From Camellia lanceoleosa (Eukaryota > Streptophyta > Magnoliopsida > Ericales > Theaceae), in NCBI GenBank assembly GCA_025200525.1, contig CM045758.1:64602598-64666597 (forward strand): a stretch of DNA of 64,000 nucleotides. The letters run 5' to 3'. The notes under the pieces were generated by a model. That model made no database searches and was not told the origin of the DNA. It saw only the letters and a list, made by a program, of their open reading frames with translations. Each line of letters opens with the position of its first letter. The first letter of the stretch is position 1. This document shows, piece after piece, positions 10,600 to 21,242 of this stretch. Made by a program: the position numbers and the translations under genes.

Positions 10600-13500
10600 T
10601 ACATCTGTTTGGGCCAATGTTTACAAATTATAATTTGAAATTATCTGTGGTAGTGACGTTGAGTGGGAATACATTGTTATGTTATGTTTAGCGGTGTTAT
10701 GTTTGATTCTTGAATGTGTTGAGTTTGTTTTGGTTTTACAGAGGATTTGTGGTTGTGAATAGGGTTATGTTTATGTTTTAATGTGGGTGTGGGTGTGTGG
10801 TTATGGGATGTTGTGTTGGGTTTCATGATGGTGGTGGTTAATGTTTGTAATGTTAATGTTGGTTTTAATGATTAATGGTAGTGGTGTTCATGTGTTAATA
10901 ATGGATGTTCTTAGAAAGTTTGTTAATGTTTATGTTGGTTTGATGGTGATGTTTTTTGCATTGGTGTTGTAATGTTTATGGCTATTTTACGTGATGTATG
11001 TTATTGTGACATTGTTTGATTTTGAATGTTGATGATGTTGTTTATTAATGATTTGATTCTGTTTATGTGATGGGCTTAACCATGTGTTATATGTTGATAT
11101 TTTCACTTTGTGAATTTGAATTGTATGTATGGTGTTTGATGTTATGTTTCAATGTTAATATGTCAATGTTCTTGTATTAATGTTAATGAACAATGGGAAA
11201 GGGGTTAATAATGTTATGTTAATGCGGTGATGGTTAATGCAATGTGACACTGTGGGATGCGAATGTTTAAATGTTGTTAACATGTTATGAATTATTATGT
11301 TGGTTAGACAGCATTGATTTATATTTTTTACGATTTGAAATAGTTGATATGTTTCATATTTGTGCAGTGGTGATTTATGCCTATGTAATGAAGAAAGTGG
11401 CTTATTAAAACCGCATAAGAACTAAAATTGACAACTTTCACTTAACGACATCTGCGCCGAACACCATTTTGGGCAATGATTCATTCCATCAGACATACAA
11501 TCGAGGATGAAAAGATTTTATTCAACGCCGCCGCACAAGATGTCGCGAAGTTGTTGTCGTTATATTTATGTGAGCTGTTTTCACTCTGATAGGAGAGTCT
11601 TATTGATAAAACTTGTAAGTTAATATGTTTTTTAAATGTACAATGTATGTATTCACCGTAATGTTAGGATTAGGTTGTTAGTTATTTATGGTAATTAATG
11701 TGATTTGAAATGGTCTGCGCTTTTTATTTGTGAACAGGTTTTGCAGATGGAACATTGCAAATTTGACATTTAAAATGAAAGGGGTTGACTTAGCAGAGAC
11801 GACGGTTTGTGGTATGACATGGTTCTATTGTTAAAATGTTGTAGTAATTAACAATTTGTGGAATGTGTTTGCAGTGCGTTGCGATAAACTCGGGGCGCAA
11901 TTCTTGAACGATATAAAACATTGTTCGATGTTGAATAGCGATCTCGGTGCATGTTGGTGTGGCAACGAAACATGGTGGTGGCGGGCGCAGAGCCCAAAAC
12001 AATTGGCAAGTTGACTAGCAAAGTCAAGACGAGTAGCGAGTTAGAGGAACAACGTGTAGTTGAACCGTGAGCTGGAATGTAAGGTTACAAGCTTGGGTTC
12101 ACAAACCGCTAATTTGTGTATTGGTTTATAAGTTTGAAGGTTGGAGGACGAGTTAGCACGAGGACGACGAGCTACTTGGTGGCTAGGAAAACAAGTGAAC
12201 GATGGAAGCATCATTGAAGGTGATGTGGGTAACCAAAGAGGTGGTGTAGAAAAGGATGGAGTTGTAAATCAAAAGATTATGTCGTAGGTATGCTGCGGTG
12301 GAGGGAAAAAGTAAAACCAATTGATAGACTTTGTGAATTTGGGTTGGTGAAGCGCCGCAAATGGACAAAAGATCATGTCAATTTAGGATGTAGTTAACAT
12401 TGAAGAGAGAGACAAAGATAAAACATGGTGGAAATTTGGAATGAAAATCGAATCCGGTTTGGAAATTTAACCTACTTGTTTGGTATTTTAAATGTTTGAA
12501 TTTGTTTATTATATTTGAAGTATAATTATGTGATTGTAAATTGGTGTAGAATTTGTGATATGTTAATTTCAAGGACATCCCTTCCCTTGTAGGGGCCGCA
12601 TTGCCCAGAATGTAAGTATGATGTGATTTTGTCAATATACCGCGCCATCTGTTACCTTATTTTGTTGGATTACATGTTCTTCAATAAAATAGTTCGGATG
12701 ATTGTTTTGTGAAGCTAATGTATTTGGATAGCGTGAATTATTTTTGTTTGTAGGTAATTGGGCGTATCTTTGAAGTTTTGAAAAGTGAATAACGCTATTT
12801 CGCTAATTGTGCTAATTTCAAGAAGTCTTATTTCCGCAAGAAGGTGTGATGTGTGTGGTATTATGAGTATTACATAGTGTTGTGAATTTTTACCGACAAA
12901 TGGGCGTGGAGTAGTGGGTATTTAATTACTTTGGAATTTTTGTAGGATATGATGAGGAGCCGCTTGACATCAAAGACTATATTAACGTACGCGTTCGTTC
13001 TGCGCATCTGTGTGGAATCGTCCATTACCCTATATACCATGCGAATCATTGGACCACCAATAAAACTCGTAAGGGAGCCGAGATGATCATTGATTATTTA
13101 TTAAATGTATGTTATGATATTTATGTGTTCCGGTTACGGAGTTGCGCATAGGGTGATAGGGTGTGGTAATTAAAATTTGATTTGGTCATGTTACCTACCA
13201 AGCGATGGGGGGGGTCGATATAAGCAGCTAGCATTTGGAAAAGTGCAATCAGGCTTTGGGTGATTGTCCCCAGAAAACCAGAATCGTATGTTTAAATAGA
13301 AACTCGTTTTCATTTTGTCATTTTTGTTAAATTAATGTTTTATGGCTTGTTCATGTTGAATAAACTCTTCATCATGCGGCGAGACGCAAATAACGTGGAG
13401 GTTGAAGGCTCGATGGATGGGATGACCGCCAGAGGAGAGATAGTTAAGGCATTAGTCAATGATCAATGCATATATTGGATATGGTTTTTGTTCTTGTTTT

Positions 13501-14590
13501 TCATGGACATGTTTTGTTTATATGGTGGTGTGATTTTTGGTGGTTCCATTAATGGATGCATGTTAATACATAAGTAGGAAATTGGACATGAACACATTGG
13601 AAAACTTGAAAACAGGTGTGTTTTTTCTTTGGGAGGTTTAGTGCATGTTAAGGAATGCAACGTTTGGTGGAATGCAAATAGTAGTTACGTTTTTGTTTTT
13701 GATTTTCTGTTGAACATTGCCATGTGATGTTGTTTGTGATGTGTTCATGTTCTATTATTTGTGTCTCTGTTAATGCGGTGGTGTAAAATTTTAAACATTT
13801 CTTAAACATGGGATAAGTGTTTGTAAATTATGTTAAGCAAAGTATGTTAAGGAATGCAACATTTGGTGGAATGCAATTTTTGTTTTTGATTTTCTGTTGA
13901 ACATTGCCATGTGATGTTGTTTGTGATGTGTTCATGTTCTATTAAAATTGTTAACAAAGAAACATTTCTTAAACATGGATGTGTTTGTAAATTATGTTTG
14001 AAGGTTGCAGCGTTTTTGTTCGATAATGTGTTAAAATGACATTGTGTTTAAGTAGGATGTTGGTGTTAAACACAAAAGTTGAGAAAATCGAATTTTTAAG
14101 TGAAACGGGTGTGTTTTAAGGTCAGGAATTGTTTGGATTAAGAATTTAATTGTGGAACATGTTAATTGTTAACGTGTTGTGTAGTACGATAGTATTCATA
14201 ACAAACATTTATAACATATTGATGTATATGGCCATTGTGTGTAATAAGAAAATGCACATCAAAAATGTACTAAAATGTTATAGACATAAACCCATATGTG
14301 TGATCCATATCAAGAATAAATGTTATGGCTAAATTTGTTGAATTCGAATGTTATTGGACATGAAGAAATGTTGGAAAGAAAGCATAAGTGTCGAAGTTTA
14401 ATGAATTGGGAAAACACCCAAAAAATTTAAAAAACAAATGGAAAGAAGCATTTGTAACATTATCAAATAGGCTCCTTGCATGTCTTCCTATTGTGGTTGC
14501 CTATTTTTCCACAACCACACCGGATCGGTTGCACAATCTCGCCTTTGATGGAATTGTTTTTTGGCCTCCCGGTAGGCGCTTGACCTTATC
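10600..14590 (+). other. Left half of the MULE: decayed, unrecognised coding region
   Basis: The T/G-rich + strand contains several intron-exon-like transitions, for example after TTTGCAG near 11874 and at about 12958-13120. No frame stays open beyond ~100 codons. A segment around 12960-13120 reads YDEEPLDIKDY and then VHYPIYHANHW. In some plant MULEs an HW pair belongs to a Ulp1-like cysteine protease, but the remaining catalytic motifs are not visible and I do not make that call. If the element is organised like MuDR, this half would hold its second gene. Confidence 0.35.
13645..14005. repeat. Two-copy direct repeat inside the MULE (199-bp spacing)
   Basis: The segment starting ATGTTAAGGAATGCAAC at 13645 recurs at 13844. 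The copies share TTTTGATTTTCTGTTGAAC and the following ~60 bp. The second copy has small deletions. Confidence 0.85.
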
Positions 14591-14596
14591 ATAAAA

Positions 14597-15958
14597 TCAT
14601 TGGAGAATGCCGGCTTGGAATTGGTAAAATTGTTCTTCAAATTTGTCATCTGAAATACGTTTCAATTGAATCGTATATATTATCCCATCCGTACGGAAAG
14701 CAACAACAAGATGAGAACACGGAATCCATTTAGTTGCCTTGGAAACATGAACATGTTGACTATGTGCCGTACACATTGTCATTATACGCGGTGACCAATT
14801 TCTTCTCCATTTCATTTGTTCCATTATTTGGCCACCTAGTAATTGGAAGATGTAAGCACAACATTGAACACAAAATTTTTGCCAATACAAACAAATGATG
14901 CGATTCTAATCAAACTTACATGAAATGGATGGATGCAAGTCTTTCACGAGCAAGGCTACACTCTTTCAACACCTCTATTTGATTATAAGATGGTATAGTT
15001 TCATTTGAAGATATAGATTGTAAGAGACCCGACGATCCGATCCGAAACGAAACGTGTCGCTCTCACCCACGACTTGTTTGATCTGTAAAAACCACTCCCA
15101 ATTTTGTTGATTTGAATCAACAATAATGCCACCGAAACAAGCCGCAAAAAAATAATAAACAAAAAGCATAAGTGGACTACACATCATGGACTACGAAAAT
15201 TTGCGAGCGATGCGTATATATGTAAAGGATTCATTCAAAAGCGAAACTAAAATATGACAAATTTTGGTGTTATGAAAGACTAAAGTTAACATTTGATTAC
15301 CTTTGTTGCCATCTTCGCGGTAGCGACTAACAAATTCCTTGAATCTACCCTTGAAAAGTGCCATCCAAAAAAAGTAATGGCCGACAATGGTTGAACCCAT
15401 CTATACATAAAGGATATAAATTTGTTGGTTAAATTCAAGGTTAATAATCACTATACCACCTAAGTTGGTCAAATGACATAACGTGATCTCTAACCCGCAA
15501 CCCGGTAACTAATATGTAATCATTTTTCATATCGAAAACAATGTCCTGGGCAAAAAGGCTTAGCACGCACCCGTCTGCGACAACGCTTGAAACCAAATCG
15601 GAACCGTCCGTGGGTTTGTCGAAAGACCACAACAACGGCACACTATCCAACTATAAAACTCCATTGGATGACAACACCCTCGCATGCGGACCACGTGCAT
15701 CTCGTAGAACTCTGCAAACTTACAATCTGGCGATTGGTGAATCATTCTTCAAATACTTGAATTAACATGGGTAATCCGACGCCCACCGAAAGCGCATAAG
15801 AACGTCTTTGATTTGTTAGGACAATAAAAATTGAGATTTTGACCTTCTTGGTCATACACACCAAAATTGCCGCCCACCGGAGAATCACGGATCTCAATAA
15901 GAACATCAAATATCAACCTTAAACTTCTTATACACATCCCACAACATACACACCGCAT
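14597..15958 (-). pseudogene. Decayed MURA-type MULE transposase
   Basis: On the - strand, consecutive fragments in different frames match the order of the MULE transposase core. At about 15371-15357 there is FLDGT, then in the next frame LFKGRFKEF...REDGNKG (15357-15302), corresponding to the FLDGT-x-LKG-x-DGN block with the first catalytic Asp. Then comes IIVDSNQQNWEWFLQ (near 15120-15083) and KQVVGESDTFRF followed by SDRR (15078-15030), corresponding to the WEWFL and F-x-SDR block with the second Asp. A further fragment at 14890-14597 would be downstream sequence. A splice acceptor (TTTATGTATAG) precedes the first core exon at 15400. Frameshifts between motifs make it non-functional. It acts, or once acted, on the MULE's terminal inverted repeats. 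It lies in the right half and is read inward from the right end. Confidence 0.7.
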
Positions 15959-17080
15959 CCCGCATCAAGTAGTGCACAATCAAATCGTACATGGCTAAAG
16001 GCGTATAACAAATACATGAATGATAACACAACACTTTCAAAGAATACATTACCCCCAAAATCAAAACACACACAAAATTTAAAAACTTGAAACACACATG
16101 ACATGAACATAACATGTTATAAGAACAATCTATGATAATAATGTGATTAATGTATATAAAAGATCAAAGAATAAAGACAATGTCAAATAGTGTATATAAA
16201 ACATCCAGACACGTCACATGCAACGATGAAAACCCGTCTGATACACCAAACAAATTAGATCCAAATGCATAACATCGATTCAAGCTAAGGTGATGTTACA
16301 AATGACGACGTTGGGAGGTCAACCATATATACAAAGATTTGCAAAACACATAACATAAACGATTAGTTCATACAATAGCATGCAATACATACACGACAAT
16401 TTCGTAGTGGATCTCAGAACAAGCGTTGACCTTAATGTAGTGGACATATAACAAGCGTTGATTAACATGGAATACATACGAGAGTGTAATTGAAAAAAAC
16501 AAAACAGTGCGACAACGGGGATTAGGTATGTCTGTATTCTTCAACCCTGATTTAGAGACCAAACTCGAACCAATTGACAAAATTAATGAACATCAACAAC
16601 TCCAAGTCATTAACATTATCAATCCCAATCCCACCATTTTAGGAAACAAAAGTAATCAAAATAAAATAAATATCTTTCCCATAAAAAAAGGGACTAAATG
16701 GTGCATAAGAAAACATTTAGGACTATATGGTACAACTTTCTAGAAAGTAGGATTTATGGGTAAATTTTCCATAAATGAAATCCTAATTTCCTTACTTTTT
16801 GCATCCCCAAGAGACCCATGTAATTATTGTGTAAATGCCTCTTAAATAAATAAATAAACACTTATTAAATTCTTTCAAATTCATCGGTCAAACCCCATGT
16901 ATTTAATTTATATATTATGTAATTATTCTGTAAATGCCTCTTAAATAAATAAATAAACACTTATTAAATTCTTTCAAACTCATCGGTCAAACCCCATGTA
17001 TTTAATTTATATATTAAAAAAAATGAAAACAAATATAAATATCTATAATTATCCCGTGCATAGCACGGGTGATAGGCTAG

Positions 17081-18121
17081 TATTATATAAGGAAAAACGG
17101 GTTTCTAATCTATAAACTTTGTGGGAGCTCTAATATCCCAATCCTAATTTTCTAATTTTTTGATTTAACAAAAATAAAATCTTAGCATTTATTGACTTCT
17201 TCTAACCCAACCTCAGTATTTATTGACTTTTCCTAACTCACAAACTCTTTTGACTTCTCTCATAATTACTGCAGCACTTTTTCAATTTCTCCCATACATT
17301 ATGGTTACACACAAAAATAAAGAAGATAAAAATTTAACTATGGATCTCAAAAAGATATAACATCTAAATTTAATTATCTATTTTTTTATGTAAATCTATC
17401 AAAATTTTAAATCACTTAATAGGACAAATTAACCAATTTTCTAAAATTATTGTTTTTTTAATTTACAAAATAGATTAAAAAAAACTATTGACTAATTTAT
17501 TTATTTAATAACAAAAATATTTCATAATCTCTCTATTCTAATCTTTCTCACCCATTTTCAAAAACAAATATTAAAACTTGCATTCATTCTCTCTTCCCAA
17601 AAAAATCTGATAATATTTTTTATTAAAGTTGTAAATATCTATCTATATCTTATATATTATATTATAACATAAAATAAAAAAATAAAAAAATAAACTTTTA
17701 AAAAAATCTTTAAAGTTTATCTAAACAACACTAATTTGAAAATATTTCCTAGCATTATACTTTAAACTGATAAAACTCACATGTCTATCACATATCTAAC
17801 TCACATCATAATTTACCTAAATAATAATAATTAAAAACAAATAGAAACCACAGATAAATTAAATTTTTTTAAAAAAATAGATACCCACAACTCCATCTTA
17901 AATAAATTGAAGAAAAAAAAACCCGAATAGAAACTACACAAAATTAAAAAAGATAAGAATTTAGATATGGATCTAAAAAAAAAATTAACATAACAAAAAA
18001 ATCAGATAATACTTTTTATGAAAGTTGCATTCCTTCTCTCCTCTCCAAAAAATCAGATAATATTGTTTATAAAAGTTGTAGATATCTATCAATATCTTAC
18101 ATATTATATTATAACATAACC

Positions 18122-18152
<31 letters not shown>

Positions 18153-18660
18153 TTAGATATACAAACAGATAAAATTAATAAATTTGATTTTTATTTGTTC
18201 AGTTAAAATCTTTCTTTTTCATCTCAATATCCAATTTTAAATTTTAAAAATCTTTAAAGTTTATCTAAACAAATCTAATTTGAAAATATCTCCCACCATT
18301 ATACTTTAAATCAATAAAACTCACATGTCTATTACATATCTAACTTACATTATAACTTACCTAAATAATAATAATTAAAAACAAATAGAAATCACAGATA
18401 AATTAAATTTAAAAAAATAGATACTCACAACTTCATCTTAAATAAATTGAAAAAAAAAAACCCTGAATAGAAACCACACAAAAAATAAAAAAGATAAGAA
18501 TTTAGATATGAATCTAAAAAAATATGACAATATCTACATTTGAATTATGATTTAGTAATATAATTATTTATTTTTCTGATATATATATATATATATATAT
18601 CAAAATTTTAATTCACTTAATGAGACAAATTAATCAATTTTCAAGTCTTATTTAAAGAAT
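17081..18660 (+). mobile_element. Helitron copy 11, 3' end not found
   Basis: It starts TATTATATAAGG after CTAG with a GGGTTTCTAATC-type subterminal segment, then the same module as copies 2 and 4. The module is partly repeated: CACATGTCTATCACATATC occurs near 17779, with a relative at 18323, and the GATAAATTAAATTT block lies near 17851 and 18400. No terminal hairpin + CTAG is present before the sequence changes character near 18660. Confidence 0.5.
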
Positions 18661-20576
18661 AATCTGATTAGTCATCCCAACTCCTAAACTTCGTGGACAC
18701 TGGCAGAGAAGCTAATGGATTGGATTAGGTGAGATTTAAGTTATTGGAGGTAACATTCTTACTCTCTATAAATTTATTTATTTTTTAATTTTATTTTTTC
18801 CCTGTGCGATTCTCTTTCTCTACTTTGGTTTGGTTTTGGTTTCAATTTTAGTGAGATTTATGTATTTGTTTATAGGTTTGCATTGTAGAGAAGAATCATT
18901 AGTGATTATGGTTGCAATCGAAGTATCTATATCCGTTCTATGCCAAGGATTTTGATAAGAATTTTGTTTTCTTTAGTGAAGACCATAAAATTGAAGTTAA
19001 AAAATTGGGAATCAAATTTTTTATGTTTTTTGTCATTTTATTTTATAAAAAATGTGAAAATTTATTGAGAATTCAAGATTTTACTATAACATTAAATTTT
19101 TGTATAATTAGGTAAATTTAAAAATTTTAAATATCACTGTGTTCTTTATTTTTATTTTCTTTCTATCCTATTAGACCATTACTGCTATTTGTTACTTTGT
19201 TAATTATAATTCAATTAATTAAAAATGAAAGCTTAATATAACTTTTTGATATATATTATAGTTAATTTGTTACAATTATAGTTATATATAATAACATAAT
19301 ATATCGGGATAATAGTTAAATATAATTTCTATTTTTTTATGTGATTAAAATAGTTTATCTTATTAGTATATAGAAGAGTTAGATGGTTTCTTTTATTTCT
19401 AAAAAACCCAATCTATTTTTTTTTTTTTTACTTTTTAAGTTTTTAAATTAAAATAGTCTATCTTAATAGTATATAGAAGAGTTAGATGGTTTCTTTTATC
19501 TCTAAAAAACCCAATCTTTTTTTTTTTACTTTTTAATTTTTTAAATTGAAACATTAATTGTTTATGTCCATTAAATAAAATTGATAAACACATATAAAAA
19601 AGCTACACGTTTTTCTCTTTTTTTCATTTTTTTTCATTTTTTAATATGTAGGATATTTACAAATAAAAAATATTTGACACCCCAATTTTTTTTCATAATC
19701 TAACTTATAATGATGTAGTCATAAGTGTAAATTTTTATACAAATATGAGAAGAGAATTAATTAAATTATACATTTTAACTAATTATATACTCAAACTTTG
19801 ACTATTTCAACATGTTATTTCACTATAATTCCAATTAAGAGAATCTTCAACCCTTAATATATTTTTTTTATCAAATTATAATTTGATAAAAATTTAAAAA
19901 GATGAAACTTTGAAAATTATTGTTTTTTCCATCAAAATTGGTGAAAAGAAAAAAATTGAGATAAGAATGAAAGTTCTTTTAAAAATTGATAAAAATTTAA
20001 CGAAAAAGTTAAAATAATTTATATCAAATCCAAATTTTTATTCAAATTTAAAATTAAATTAGATAAAAAAAATTAAAAGAAAATGATGAAAGTTTGAAAA
20101 TATTTTGAAACCTTCTTATTCATAAAGACTAGAAATCCGTGTGTGTATTATATTCGTATTGTATTTTTAGTTATGAAATTGAAATCAAATGAAATATAAC
20201 TTAAATTATTAGATTAATAATAGAAATATCATATTAATTATTATTAAATATCACTTCACTTTATATTTAATAATAAAATTGTATATTTGTTTTAATTATA
20301 ACTTTTAAATTTGTATATTTTCATAACAAGAAGAGGTATGTCATTACTCAGTTAATCTCATTTAATCAAGTTTAACTTTTTTTTAATACAAATAATCAAA
20401 ATTGCACTAAATATATTTGTATATATATTTTTAATTTTTTTAAACTAATAATTTAAAAAGTTACAAACATAAAAGTTATCTTATACATTTCATGTATATC
20501 GCAAGATAAAATATTAAATTATTTAAAGATAATTATAATGATTTTTTTTTTTTTAATTTATAAAGTCCCGTGCATA
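18661..20576. other. AT-rich intergenic DNA, no supported gene
   Basis: No frame resembles a protein. One tandem duplication is clear: about 100 bp starting ATTAAAATAGT at 19344 and repeated at 19446. Both copies contain TATAGAAGAGTTAGATGG. The rest is simple AT-rich sequence with poly-T runs. Confidence 0.7.
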
Positions 20577-20765
20577 GCTTTGTGTCCTTTAGTTGGATCT
20601 TTCTTTTGCTGGTTGAACTCTTACCAACTAGCCCTTGGCTTGTGTTAGCTCTCTTCTGGGTGGCTTTCTTGTGCCATTCTGGTTTTTCTTTATTGATGTA
20701 AGATGTAAGGATTCCTTCTTGGTTCTTATTCAATAAAGTTCTTTTCGCTGATAAAAAAAAAAAAG
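20577..20765 (+). mobile_element. 5'-truncated LINE-like 3' tail with poly(A)
   Basis: A short, more GC-balanced stretch ends with CAATAAAGTTCTTTTCGCTG and then A(12+). This resembles the 3' end of plant L1-type retrotransposons (AATAAA shortly before poly-A). A clear target duplication is not visible. It begins right after TCCCGTGCATAGC, the left arm and loop of the Helitron terminal hairpin. Confidence 0.5.
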
Positions 20766-21060
20766 ATACAAATTCTAATTATCAAATTTATGGATAAAAA
20801 TCAAATTAAAAAAAGGGGATTACCGAAACCACAACTCCATGATAATAGTAATTTGATGTCATAGTATCAATCATATTGATCCATCTAATAAAATAAAATA
20901 AATAAATAAAGTATTCTTATAATATATATATATATATATAATCTCATTCAATATTCTAGTAATCATTAATCCAATCCATCATTCCATGATATTATCAATC
21001 CCATTTTACAAAAATCATATAAACAGCCCCCGGTGAAGCACAAATTCAGAGTTCAATTTT

Positions 21061-21066
21061 TTTATT
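21061..21066 (-). terminator. Poly(A) signal candidate for the ankyrin gene
   Basis: AATAAA on the - strand, about 180 nt after the stop codon of the ankyrin-repeat gene. Confidence 0.45.
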
Positions 21067-21242
21067 AACAAAAAAAAAAACTTTACTGATAAAAATATCA
21101 ACATGGTAATTTACAGGACACAATTACAGGCAGCAGCAACTTATGATCAGAGATGAAGGCTTGTTGAAGAATCTATGGACCACCCCTCTCACATATATTC
21201 TTCGGCTCACCTGATTTTGCCACTGATGCGATGAATATTTTT

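Larger units (their letters stand above)
10357..16770. mobile_element. Mutator-like element (MULE), 6.4 kb, with 9-bp target duplication
   Basis: The target duplication ATAAATGAA is perfect (10348-10356 and 16771-16779). The element starts GGGTAATGCACCAATAAATC and ends ...GGGTAAATTTTCC. The two ends are diverged terminal inverted repeats of at least 60 bp, sharing an ATAAATCC core and AGTCC blocks. The + strand is T/G-rich from about 10600 to 14350, and A/C-rich from about 14590 to 16350. This is what two genes read inward from the two ends would give if their introns are T-rich. The right half carries a decayed transposase on the - strand. The left half shows no frame I can name. A 530-bp relative lies at 55551-56080. 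Confidence 0.88.
9838..17080 (+). mobile_element. Helitron copy 10, split by a MULE insertion
   Basis: The 5' part, 9838-10356, starts TCTATATATTAAGG. The 3' part, 16771-17080, ends with CCCGTGC-ATA-GCACGGG (17053-17069) and CTAG (17077-17080). Without the MULE and one copy of its target duplication it is about 820 bp and matches copy 3. The interruption lies inside the block AATAAATGAAATCC, which is continuous in copy 3. Confidence 0.8.

Noticed and set aside
10390..10617. 75-codon - strand open frame at the MULE left end
   Set aside because: It overlaps the terminal inverted repeat and is read outward; no match to a transposase motif.
12959..13120. Ulp1-like protease in the left half of the MULE
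   Set aside because: Only an HW-containing fragment is suggestive; the Asp, Gln and Cys motifs of the family are not visible in neighbouring frames.
18912..19115. 67-codon + strand open frame
   Set aside because: AT-rich codon content, no family resemblance, no neighbouring exons.
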